13,427 nt of DNA, from NCBI GenBank assembly GCA_964357255.1, contig CAYHKQ010000063.1, forward strand, positions 1 through 13,427. Direction: 5' to 3'. The stretch comes from JBBTIS01 sp038059855. Lineage in GTDB: Bacteria > Elusimicrobiota > Elusimicrobia > JACQPE01. A program made the position numbers and the translations under genes. Within the stretch, counting starts at the first letter, position 1. The number at the start of each line of letters is the position of its first letter. The notes under the pieces were generated by a model. That model saw only the letters and a program-made list of their open reading frames with translations. It made no database searches and had not been told where the DNA came from. Of the stretch, positions 1 to 6,080 are shown in pieces.

Positions 1-188
1 TCAAGGTACAAGCGCTTCGCGCCAAATCGCTCCGCCTGGGCCACTATCTCCCTCGTGGCCGAGCGCGCGGCTAAAAGCTCCACGCTAAAATGATCCCCTG
101 AGCCGGCCAGCAGAACCTCCATCGCGCTACGTCCTACTGAGCCGGTCGAACCCAAAACAGCGACTTTTTTGCGTTTCACTTTCTTCAT
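1..188 (-). CDS. dxr: 1-deoxy-D-xylulose 5-phosphate reductoisomerase, N-terminal part
   Basis: Partial gene: only the first 62 codons are in the window and the rest lies beyond the left edge. The enzyme converts 1-deoxy-D-xylulose 5-phosphate to 2-C-methyl-D-erythritol 4-phosphate with NADPH, the committed step of the non-mevalonate isoprenoid pathway. After a lysine-rich start (MKKVKRKK) the sequence reads VAVLGSTGSVGRSAMEVL. The GSTGSVG glycine-rich NADPH-binding loop is characteristic of Dxr. It continues with a typical VELLAARS strand and helix. The ATG sits one base after the TGA of cdsA (TGA-A-ATG), so translation is probably coupled to cdsA. dxr following uppS-cdsA is a very common bacterial order, which supports the call. 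The catalytic domain cannot be examined here. Confidence 0.93.
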   Translation of the reverse strand, partial: MKKVKRKKVAVLGSTGSVGRSAMEVLLAGSGDHFSVELLAARSATREIVAQAERFGAKRLYL

Positions 189-189
189 T

Positions 190-1026
190 TCAAAACCTTA
201 AGATCACATAATAGTATAGCAAGGGCGTCGTCAGTATAAAGGAGTCAAACCGGTCGAGAAACCCGCCGTGCCCCGGCAACGCGTCCGAGGAGTCCTTAAC
301 CTTGGCCTCGCGTTTTAAGACGGATTCCGCCAAATCTGAGAGCTGAGCGACGACCCCGATCCCCGCCCCGCCCAATAGAGCCATCTCAGAGTAAGAAATG
401 CCTTCGCTACGGAAAAATAAAACCCACAACACGCTCCCCGAGAGCATCCCACCCAAAATTCCGCCGAAGAACCCCTCGATGGTTTTCTTGGGTGAGACAC
501 GGGGGGCCAACTTATTCCTGCCGATGGCATGGCCGACCAAGTAAGCCGCCGTGTCTGAAATCCAAATCGTCACAAATAAAAACACGCACCATTCCTGCCC
601 CAGTGGAACAAGATCGCGAAGTAAAACCAAATGAGCCAACGGCCAACAGACAAAAATGATGGAGAAAAGCGTCACCGCGCTGGACAAAAAAGAGCGGGTT
701 TTGAGATAAAACAATTCAATCGCGCTCAGAATAACCATGGTTAAGGTAATCCCCAGGCCCGCCGCCGCCGGATTTTTGAGCAATGGGGCATATTTTGGTT
801 CGGCATAAGAGGGCATGATAAAAACAATAAAAAGAAAAACGGCCAGGGGATAGCCGAACATAGATCTCGGCTTGACTCCAATTTTGGCGAATAAAGAAAA
901 AGTTTCGTAGAGACAAAAAAGGCTCACGCCGAAAACAAGCAAAAGAAACGAAATGCCGCCCAAACGCACGGCGATTAAAATGATGGGTATCCCAAACACC
1001 GCCGTCAACACCCGTGGCAACAGCAT
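190..1026 (-). CDS. cdsA: Phosphatidate cytidylyltransferase (CDP-diglyceride synthase)
   Basis: Integral inner-membrane enzyme that makes CDP-diacylglycerol from phosphatidate and CTP, the branch point of phospholipid synthesis. The protein is about 278 residues, the family's usual size, and consists mostly of hydrophobic segments. Near the C-terminus it carries the CdsA signature in the form SVLKREAKVKDSSD followed by LPGHGGFLDRFDS, with the conserved Lys-Arg, Lys-Asp, His-Gly-Gly and Asp-Arg-x-Asp residues. Earlier, WISDTAAYLVGHAIGRNK and SPKKTIEGFFGG are also typical. I chose the ATG at 1026. A TTG at 1035 would add three residues. Neither start has a Shine-Dalgarno sequence, but a small ORF stops 12 bases before the ATG, which may allow reinitiation. 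The gene lies between uppS and dxr, its standard position. Confidence 0.95.
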   Translation of the reverse strand: MLLPRVLTAVFGIPIILIAVRLGGISFLLLVFGVSLFCLYETFSLFAKIGVKPRSMFGYPLAVFLFIVFIMPSYAEPKYAPLLKNPAAAGLGITLTMVILSAIELFYLKTRSFLSSAVTLFSIIFVCWPLAHLVLLRDLVPLGQEWCVFLFVTIWISDTAAYLVGHAIGRNKLAPRVSPKKTIEGFFGGILGGMLSGSVLWVLFFRSEGISYSEMALLGGAGIGVVAQLSDLAESVLKREAKVKDSSDALPGHGGFLDRFDSFILTTPLLYYYVILRF

Positions 1027-1038
1027 AGAAATCAACAG

Positions 1039-1179
1039 TTAAAGTGTTCCAAGGAAGCCCTTTTGATCGCCCAGCCGTTTCATTTTAATCTGGTCTGTTC
1101 CTCTGCCGGGGCTATCCCTATCGTTACCGCAGGAGCCCAGGCTAATAGCCAAGGTGGACAAGATTACCGAGGCTCGCAT
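1039..1179 (-). CDS. Small putative lipoprotein (46 aa), unrecognised
   Basis: An ORF of 46 codons in the 210-base space between uppS and cdsA, on the same strand. The predicted N-terminus is MRASVILSTLAISLGSCGND: one positive residue, a hydrophobic stretch, then Leu-Gly-Ser-Cys. That matches a lipobox, with Cys17 as the lipidated residue and Asn-Asp after it. The 30-residue mature part is hydrophilic (several Asp, Arg, Lys and Gly) and has no domain I recognise. A GTG at 1194 would lengthen the N-terminus by five residues. No well-spaced Shine-Dalgarno is visible, and the start codon lies within the 3' arm of a strong hairpin. The TAA falls 12 bases before the cdsA ATG. The lipobox is seen directly; that it is expressed is inference. 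It could also be a chance ORF in a structured spacer. Confidence 0.45.
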   Translation of the reverse strand: MRASVILSTLAISLGSCGNDRDSPGRGTDQIKMKRLGDQKGFLGTL

Positions 1180-1218
1180 AGATAATAAATGCACCCTTGT
1201 CTACGCGATCCTCGGTAA
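1164..1218 (-). promoter_or_regulatory. Long stem-loop over the start of the small lipoprotein ORF
   Basis: Positions 1164-1185 and 1197-1218 form a 22-position stem with an 11-base loop. Twenty of 22 positions pair in the minus-strand RNA (one of them G-U), with two mismatches. The outer nine pairs (TTACCGAGG with CCTCGGTAA) are perfect. The ATG of the small lipoprotein ORF (1179-1177) lies in the 3' arm and a purine-rich AAGGG lies at the loop edge, so folding would hide the start. No T-run follows on the minus strand, so it is not a typical Rho-independent terminator. It could be a translation-control hairpin, an RNase III-type processing site or a dispersed palindromic repeat. Confidence 0.5.
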
Positions 1219-1245
1219 AATTATCAGGTCAGAACAAAGCACTTC

Positions 1246-1989
1246 TTAAACGACGTTTCCGAAACGGCGGTCGCGCCGCTGATATTCAATAACCGCTTCC
1301 AGGAGATGCTCGCGCCGAAAATCCGGCCAAAGAACTTTCAAAAAAACAAGTTCGGCATAAGCCGTCTGCCAAAGAAAAAAATTGGAAATCCGGTATTCCG
1401 AGCTGGTGCGAATCAATAGATCCACCTGCGGCAAATCTCCCGTCAACAAATATTTCGCAAATTCCTCCTCTCCCACCCGCGACTCGTCCTCAACTCGCAA
1501 CTCCCGCAATCGGTTCACCGCTTGCAAAATATCCTGCTTGCCTCCATAATTGACGGCTAAATTCAAAATAAGGCCCGTGTTATCGCGGCAAAGCTCGATG
1601 CATTCATCCAAGCGCCGGACGAACCAGTCGGGCAGGCGCTCGCGCTCCCCACAGAAGCGCAAGCGCACGTTATTTTGATTCATCTCGCCCACTTCCTCGG
1701 CCAGGACTCGCTCAAAAAGATGGAAAAGAAACTCCACTTCTTCTTTAGGACGCGCCCAATTTTCAGTTGAAAAAGCAAAAAGGGAAAGAACTTCGATCCC
1801 GATCTCCCCTGACGCGCGCATCGCCTCGCGCACCGCTTCACGGGCGTTTTCATGGCCCAAAAAACGCTTCCACCCCCTAGCTCTGGCCCAACGCCCATTG
1901 CCGTCCATAATGACGGCCGCATGTCGAGGAACGCGGGTTTTGTCCACCTTGGCCGAGAGTTCAAGGCAACGGGAGAAATAATCCTTCAT
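1246..1989 (-). CDS. uppS: Undecaprenyl (polyprenyl) diphosphate synthase
   Basis: Cis-prenyltransferase that extends farnesyl diphosphate with isopentenyl diphosphate to the C55 carrier lipid used for peptidoglycan and surface polysaccharide. The family hallmark HAAVIMDGNGRWARARG near the N-terminus contains the catalytic Asp and the diphosphate-binding Asn-Gly-Arg. FAFSTENWARPKEEV, LNLAVNYGGKQDI and the C-terminal RTSSEYRISNFFLWQ-AYAEL-WPDF blocks are also present. The usual RTGGE or RTSGE is RTSSE here, a small variation. I chose the ATG at 1989, giving 247 residues, the normal size. A TTG at 2022 with a weak AGG four bases upstream would add 11 residues. It follows frr by about 90 bases and precedes cdsA, the classical order. 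Confidence 0.95.
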   Translation of the reverse strand: MKDYFSRCLELSAKVDKTRVPRHAAVIMDGNGRWARARGWKRFLGHENAREAVREAMRASGEIGIEVLSLFAFSTENWARPKEEVEFLFHLFERVLAEEVGEMNQNNVRLRFCGERERLPDWFVRRLDECIELCRDNTGLILNLAVNYGGKQDILQAVNRLRELRVEDESRVGEEEFAKYLLTGDLPQVDLLIRTSSEYRISNFFLWQTAYAELVFLKVLWPDFRREHLLEAVIEYQRRDRRFGNVV

Positions 1990-2080
1990 CTGAGTTTTTT
2001 TAACCAACAAGGGAACGCTCAAAACACCTGGCGAAGCATTTGCCTTAATTCACTTAACCGCACAACCGCTCCCCTGTTAG

Positions 2081-2644
2081 TCAAACTTCTAAAATTTCTT
2101 TTTCTTTGGCGGCCAAAATCACGTCTACTTGGGCGGAAAATTTAGCCGTCAGGTCGTCAATCTCGCGCTGGCGGCGGCTTTTTTCATCCTCGGTAATTTT
2201 CTTATCCTTAAAAAGCTTATTGACCTCGTTCTCATGGGCCGCTCGTCGCTCGTTACGAATGCGCACCCGGCTATCCTCGGAGTACTTTCTGGCGATGCGC
2301 GCGTACTCTTTACGCCTTTCCTCGCTCAACGAAGGAAAGGCGAGTCTGAGCGCCACGCCGTCGCCCGAGGGGGTAACGCCGATATCGGATTTTTGGATAG
2401 CCTTCTCGATCTCCCCGATAACCTGCGGGTCCCAAGGACGAATCTCGAGCGTCCGGGCGTCTAGAGCGCTGACGCTCGCGACCTGAATGAGCGGCACTTC
2501 CGAGCCATAAGCCGAAACGCGGACCCTATCCAAAATAGCGGACGTGACGCGACTAGCGCGAATCGTAAAAAACTGCTGCTTTAAATCCTCTAATATTTTC
2601 TGGCAATCCTGGGCGAATTTTTGAAAATACGGCGGTATGTTCAT
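2081..2644 (-). CDS. frr: Ribosome recycling factor
   Basis: Cytoplasmic factor that, with EF-G, splits the post-termination ribosome complex. At 187 residues it matches the family's usual 185. Typical features in order are the first long helix ending in RASRVTSAILDRV, the small beta domain (VSAYGSEVPLIQVASV, RTLEIRPWD), IEKAIQKSDIGVTPSGDG, then SLSEERRKEYARIARKYSED and a charged C-terminal helix ending KEKEILEV. The threonine-glycine usually found before RAS is replaced (FTIRAS). The ATG has a good Shine-Dalgarno, AAAAGGAG seven bases upstream, which overlaps the end of pyrH; the two genes are 16 bases apart. This clear ribosome binding site shows that the organism uses Shine-Dalgarno initiation. 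Confidence 0.96.
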   Translation of the reverse strand: MNIPPYFQKFAQDCQKILEDLKQQFFTIRASRVTSAILDRVRVSAYGSEVPLIQVASVSALDARTLEIRPWDPQVIGEIEKAIQKSDIGVTPSGDGVALRLAFPSLSEERRKEYARIARKYSEDSRVRIRNERRAAHENEVNKLFKDKKITEDEKSRRQREIDDLTAKFSAQVDVILAAKEKEILEV

Positions 2645-2660
2645 CAGGCTACTCCTTTTC

Positions 2661-3371
2661 CTAGTGGACTAACGTCCCGACCTTTTCCCCTCGCACGGCT
2701 TTGGCGATATTGCCGGAAACATTAAGGTCAAAAACTAAAACTGGAATTTTATTGTCCATGCAAAGCGTAAAAGCCGATGTGTCCATGATTTTGAGCCGCT
2801 TTGAAATCGCTTCTTCAAAACCCAATATATCGTACTTTTTTGCCTTAGAATTTTTCTTGGGGTCCTCCGTATAGACGCCGTCCACCTTAGTGGCCTTGAG
2901 CAAAATTTGCGCGTCAATCTCGATGGCGCGCAAAGCGGCCGTCGTGTCCGTCGTAAAATACGGCGAGCCGATGCCGCCGGCAAAAATAACGATACGATTT
3001 TTCTCGAGATGCCTGAGCGCCCTGCGGCGGATATACGGCTCAGCCAATTTGGTGATCTCGATGGCGCTTTGAACGCGGGTGGAAATTTTCCTGGCCTCCA
3101 GCGCGTCCTGAAGGGCCAAGGCGTTAATAATCGTGGCCAGCATACCCATGTTGTCCGCGGTCACGCGGTCAATGCCGGAGGCGTCGTCGGAAGCTCCCCT
3201 CCAGATATTGCCCCCGCCGATCACAATGCCAATTTTTGTGCCGACGCGATAGGCGCGTTCGAGTTCGCCGACAATGCGGGTTAAAGCGACGGGTGAGATG
3301 CCGTGATCTAAATCGCCGAGCAACGACTCGCCGGAAAGTTTAAGAACCACCCGGCGATATTTTGGAGGCAC
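2661..3371 (-). CDS. pyrH: UMP kinase (uridylate kinase)
   Basis: Bacterial-type UMP kinase of the amino-acid kinase fold, phosphorylating UMP to UDP; the family is hexameric and allosterically controlled. At 236 residues it is the usual length. Visible motifs are YRRVVLKLSGESLLGD at the N-terminus (phosphate-binding lysine and SGE), IGIVIGGGNIWRG, TADNMGMLATIINALALQDALE, GGIGSPYFTTDTTAALRA (uridine and phosphate site) and LLKATKVDGVYTEDPKK. The start is a GTG at 3371. It is the only candidate before an in-frame TAG upstream, and VPPKYRRVVLKLSGE aligns with family N-termini. No Shine-Dalgarno precedes it. pyrH normally follows tsf closely; here a 142-bp palindromic element separates them, so its expression may depend partly on read-through or on a promoter I could not identify. 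Confidence 0.95.
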   Translation of the reverse strand: MPPKYRRVVLKLSGESLLGDLDHGISPVALTRIVGELERAYRVGTKIGIVIGGGNIWRGASDDASGIDRVTADNMGMLATIINALALQDALEARKISTRVQSAIEITKLAEPYIRRRALRHLEKNRIVIFAGGIGSPYFTTDTTAALRAIEIDAQILLKATKVDGVYTEDPKKNSKAKKYDILGFEEAISKRLKIMDTSAFTLCMDNKIPVLVFDLNVSGNIAKAVRGEKVGTLVH

Positions 3372-3424
3372 TGAGTTAAAAGCGAAAAACGGACAGATGA
3401 AATTGCAAGGCGCTCCGAAAAACT

Positions 3425-3592
3425 AATTTTTTTAATTTCTTTAGCCATTTGAAGTTACACCGCTCATCCTGAGCTTGTCGAAGGATGAGCCAAGGCGAAG
3501 TTCGCGTTTTGCTCATGGTTCGACAAGCTCACCACGAGCGGCCTTCCTTGGCCACTTCGATTGGCTAAAGAAATTCAATTTTTTTAATTTCT
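3425..3592. repeat. 16-bp direct repeats flanking element 1
   Basis: AATTTTTTTAATTTCT occurs exactly at 3425-3440 and 3577-3592, bracketing element 1. The left copy overlaps the first seven bases of the element's outer arm. The repeat could be a target duplication from insertion or a by-product of slippage or recombination in AT-rich DNA. The A/T-rich content makes this weaker than a duplication of mixed composition would be. Confidence 0.6.
3434..3575. repeat. Composite palindromic element 1 (142 bp), between tsf and pyrH
   Basis: Nested inverted repeat filling most of the 251-base tsf-pyrH gap. The outer arms 3434-3454 and 3555-3575 are complementary at 19 of 21 positions and end inwards in the motif CTTCRAWTGGCTAAAG. 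Inside, arms 3460-3490 and 3511-3541 (31 bases each) are complementary except for one base and two paired CC/GG swaps, around a 20-base loop. Each inner arm is itself a small hairpin (CTCATCC...GGATGAG; CTCATGG...CCACGAG) around the core GAGCTTGTCGA. This core resembles palindromic repeats I recall from many bacterial genomes. On the plus strand the outer stem is followed by seven T residues (3579-3585), so it might terminate antisense transcription. Confidence 0.85.
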
Positions 3593-3593
3593 C

Positions 3594-3621
3594 TTTCCCG
3601 CTTCCCGCTTCCCGCTTCCCG
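3594..3621. repeat. Heptamer tandem repeat CTTCCCG
   Basis: Three exact copies of CTTCCCG (3601-3621) preceded by a near copy (TTTCCCG, 3594-3600), ending one base before the tsf stop codon region. In the direction of transcription it reads as CGGGAAG units directly after the tsf TGA. A seven-base unit is prone to slipped-strand length change but lies outside the coding sequence, so it would not switch a reading frame. It is not a CRISPR: there are no spacers. Confidence 0.85.
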
Positions 3622-3622
3622 T

Positions 3623-4243
3623 TCATTCCCCTACTTCAAAACGGACGAACCGACGCACCGCGATATTTTCGCCGAGCTTGGCGATCGCCTGGGCGATTTG
3701 TCCGCTGATTTTGGTCTTACCGGATGTGTCACGGATGGAAGCCTGTTCGACAAGACAAAAATCGCTAAAAAATTTAGAAAGCTTTCCCTCGACAATCATT
3801 TGCGTAGCCCCGGCCGGCTTGCCCAGAGTTGCGGCTTGCCCACGATAAATCTCCCGCTCTTTCTCTAGCACATCTTTTGGAACATCCTCTTGGCGAACCC
3901 ACCGCGGTTTGGCCGCGGCGATCTGAAGGGCCAGCTCCTTGGCCAGTTCCTGAAAATCCGGAGTTTTGGCGACAAAGTCCGTCTCGCAATTGAGTTCCAA
4001 AAGCACGCCAACCTTGCCGCTATGATGCACGTAGCTGGACACACAGCCCTGGGAAGTCACGCGATCTGATTTTGATGCCGCGCCGGCCAAGCCCTTGCTT
4101 CGTAAAATATCTTTTGCCTTTTCAACGTTGCCGGCCGACTCGGCCAGGGCTTTTTTACAATCCAAAAAACCGGCGCCGGTCATGCCGCGCAATTTAACCA
4201 CTTCCTGCGGGGAAACAGAAACGCTCGCCGACGCCTGGTTCAT
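3623..4243 (-). CDS. tsf: Elongation factor Ts (short form)
   Basis: Guanine-nucleotide exchange factor for EF-Tu. The N-terminal UBA-like domain reads VKLRGMTGAGFLDCKKALAESAGNVEKAKDILRSKG, and the core motif LELNCETDFVAKTPDF contains the TDFV that inserts near the EF-Tu nucleotide site. At 206 residues it is much shorter than the 283-residue E. coli protein and resembles the compact forms of Thermus and cyanobacteria, which lack the second core subdomain and coiled coil. The reading frame is intact to a natural end (RRFVRFEVGE). The ATG overlaps the rpsB stop as ATGA, so the pair is translationally coupled, and there is no separate Shine-Dalgarno. The stop is followed at once by a heptamer repeat and the palindromic element. 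Confidence 0.95.
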   Translation of the reverse strand: MNQASASVSVSPQEVVKLRGMTGAGFLDCKKALAESAGNVEKAKDILRSKGLAGAASKSDRVTSQGCVSSYVHHSGKVGVLLELNCETDFVAKTPDFQELAKELALQIAAAKPRWVRQEDVPKDVLEKEREIYRGQAATLGKPAGATQMIVEGKLSKFFSDFCLVEQASIRDTSGKTKISGQIAQAIAKLGENIAVRRFVRFEVGE

Positions 4244-5070
4244 GCGGATGGCCGCTCGGTCAACTGAGGAGCTTCTTTCTCCTTGACGTCCATGGACGCG
4301 GAAACCGCGACCGCCACGCCGACCGGCGTCTGAGACGACAATCGACCCTCGGTCTGCAACTCCTCGAACGGTTGCTCGGCGGGTTTAAGCTTAACCTGGG
4401 CATCCAAAATAGCCTGAGCCGCCGATTGCGTAAAAAATCGAATCGAGCGCAATGCGTCGTCATTGCCTGGAATTGGATAAGTGACAACGTCGGGATCGGC
4501 GTCGGTGTCGCAAATAGCCACTATTGGAATTTCCATTCTCCGGGCCTCGGTGACTGCGGTCATCTCTTCAGTAGGATCAACCACAAACAACGCGTCCGGC
4601 AATTTATTCATCGTCTTAATTCCCTCATATTTTGATTTAAGAGATTCGATCTCGCGTTTATATTTACGGCCTTCCTTCTTATTTAAGACCTCCAAGATAT
4701 TCGCGTCAATCATTTTTTCCATTTCAATCAACCGGTCAACGCTTTTTCGAACTGTTGAAAAATTCGTCATCGTGCCCCCGACCCATCGGTTTATGACATA
4801 AAACGCTCCGCATCGCATTGCCTCGGCCCTGACGGCTTCCTGCGCCTGACGTTTAGTGCCGACAAAAAGAACAGATCCGCCCCTCAAGGCCAGCTCTTCT
4901 AAAAATCGAAGGGCGCGCTTCAATTCCTTGACGGATTTTTGAAGATCAATGATATGAATGTTGTTGCGGTGCCCGTAGATGTACTTGCCCATTTTGGGAT
5001 TCCAACGTCTGGTCTGGTGCCCAAAATGAGCCCCCGCCTCCAACATTACTTTAATAGAAATCGCTTGCAT
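4240..5070 (-). CDS. rpsB: 30S ribosomal protein S2
   Basis: Small-subunit ribosomal protein that binds late in assembly and is needed for S1 attachment. The S2 signatures are clear: MLEAGAHFGHQTRRWNPKMGKYIYGHRNNIHIIDLQKS near the start, VLFVGTKRQAQEAV, RWVGGTMTNFSTV, LPDALFVVDPTEE and VAICDTDADPDVVTYPIPGNDDALRSI. The conserved core ends near residue 230. About 45 further residues form a low-complexity, Ala/Val/Glu-rich tail, longer than in E. coli. The ATG at 5070 has no Shine-Dalgarno, and the predicted transcription start falls on or next to it, so the mRNA is probably leaderless. The gene heads the rpsB-tsf transcription unit. Confidence 0.97.
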   Translation of the reverse strand: MQAISIKVMLEAGAHFGHQTRRWNPKMGKYIYGHRNNIHIIDLQKSVKELKRALRFLEELALRGGSVLFVGTKRQAQEAVRAEAMRCGAFYVINRWVGGTMTNFSTVRKSVDRLIEMEKMIDANILEVLNKKEGRKYKREIESLKSKYEGIKTMNKLPDALFVVDPTEEMTAVTEARRMEIPIVAICDTDADPDVVTYPIPGNDDALRSIRFFTQSAAQAILDAQVKLKPAEQPFEELQTEGRLSSQTPVGVAVAVSASMDVKEKEAPQLTERPSA

Positions 5071-5077
5071 TGGGAAA

Positions 5078-5107
5078 ATTATAGCATTACAACGAGGAAG
5101 CCGTCAA
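5078..5107 (-). promoter_or_regulatory. Sigma-70-type promoter for rpsB-tsf
   Basis: On the minus strand TTGACG (5107-5102) is followed after 18 bases by TATAAT (5083-5078), with TG one base before it (TGCTATAAT), an extended -10. It begins 12 bases past the stop of the sugar kinase gene, in a 48-base gap. Transcription would be expected to start about seven bases beyond the -10 box, at 5071 or 5070, the latter being the A of the rpsB ATG. This leaves no room for a 5' leader or for an S2 autoregulatory structure. Confidence 0.75.
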
Positions 5108-5118
5108 AACAACGCCGG

Positions 5119-6063
5119 CTAAAATGAAACCTCGGCCGGCTCATCCGCACAAGCGCCGCCGGCGCTCATGGCGGCCAAATTGGCCAAGCGCCCCGCTAAA
5201 CCTTCCCTGGTGATCCCAAGCACCCCGTCAGGCCCGAGGCTCGAAATGGCAAAAGACGCCAAGACATTGCCCACGGCCAGAGCCCGTTTGATCGCCTCGG
5301 CGCAATAAGGATCGCTCTCGGCAGAAAGGCTGCCCAGGAATCCGCCCGCGAAGGAATCCCCTGCCCCCGTGGGATCAATCACCTCAAAGGTGGGATAGGC
5401 CGGCTCCCAGAAAAAGCGCTCACGCCGCGAATCCCAAGCGAGCGCTCCATACTCTCCGCACTTAATAACCACAAGATGGGGCCCCTGTCGGCCAATTTTG
5501 AAGGCCGCGCGAACCACCTTGCCTTCACCCGCCAACTTTTTGGCTTCGCTTTCGTTAATGAAAAAAACATTCAGGCTCGGCAAAAGATTTTTTAGGGACT
5601 CAAGCTTCAGGTCAAGCCAATGGCCCATCGTGTCGGCCGCCACAATTCTCGGCGAGCGCATTTTTTGAAAAACCGAGGACTGCAAATCAGGGTCAATATT
5701 GCCAAGAAAAAGAATTTCCTCCAGGGCATAAGCCGCCGGAATTTTCGGAGAATAGCCGGCAAAAGCGTTAAGCTCCACGGACAATGTTCTTGGCTCGCGC
5801 AAGTCATCGCCATATTCGCCTTCCCAGGCGAATGTCCGGCCGGCGCTTCTTTCGACGCCTTCTAAGTCAATGCCACGGCATTCCAGCATCGAAAGCGCTT
5901 CCTCGGGATAGTCCTCGCCGATAATGCCGAGCAACCGGGTGTTCACAAAATGGCTGGCCGCAATAGCCGAATAAACGGCGCTACCGCCCAAAACTTTTTG
6001 CTTTTTATGCCTTGGGGTCGAAACAGTATCAAGAGCAATCGAGCCGACAACGACTATTCCCAT
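5119..6063 (-). CDS. PfkB-family sugar kinase
   Basis: Ribokinase-fold carbohydrate kinase of 314 residues, the family's usual length. It starts with a Rossmann-like strand (MGIVVVGSIALDTV), carries the substrate-side glycines GGSAVYSAIAAS at 26-37 and GIIGEDYP, and has the PfkB second signature DPTGAGDSFAGGF at 230-242. There Asp236 is the expected catalytic base within the GAGD anion hole. LFLGNIDPDLQ and FFINESEAKKL are typical of a subgroup of unassigned bacterial and archaeal sugar kinases, so the substrate cannot be given. The start has the best ribosome binding site in the window, AAAGGAGG four bases before the ATG. It lies 17 bases after korB and is probably co-transcribed with it. 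The rpsB promoter follows directly. Confidence 0.9.
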   Translation of the reverse strand: MGIVVVGSIALDTVSTPRHKKQKVLGGSAVYSAIAASHFVNTRLLGIIGEDYPEEALSMLECRGIDLEGVERSAGRTFAWEGEYGDDLREPRTLSVELNAFAGYSPKIPAAYALEEILFLGNIDPDLQSSVFQKMRSPRIVAADTMGHWLDLKLESLKNLLPSLNVFFINESEAKKLAGEGKVVRAAFKIGRQGPHLVVIKCGEYGALAWDSRRERFFWEPAYPTFEVIDPTGAGDSFAGGFLGSLSAESDPYCAEAIKRALAVGNVLASFAISSLGPDGVLGITREGLAGRLANLAAMSAGGACADEPAEVSF

Positions 6064-6080
6064 GAATCCTCCTTTCTTCT

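Noticed and set aside
1246..2022. TTG at 2022 as the definite uppS start
   Set aside because: The only support is a weak AGG; the ATG at 1989 gives the usual family length. Kept only as an alternative.
3594..3621. CTTCCCG array as a CRISPR or as a phase-variable coding repeat
   Set aside because: The units are contiguous without spacers, and the array lies just outside the tsf reading frame.
3623..4243. tsf as a truncated pseudogene because it is about 75 residues shorter than the E. coli protein
   Set aside because: The frame is intact, the UBA and TDFV motifs are present, and short EF-Ts forms are normal in several phyla.
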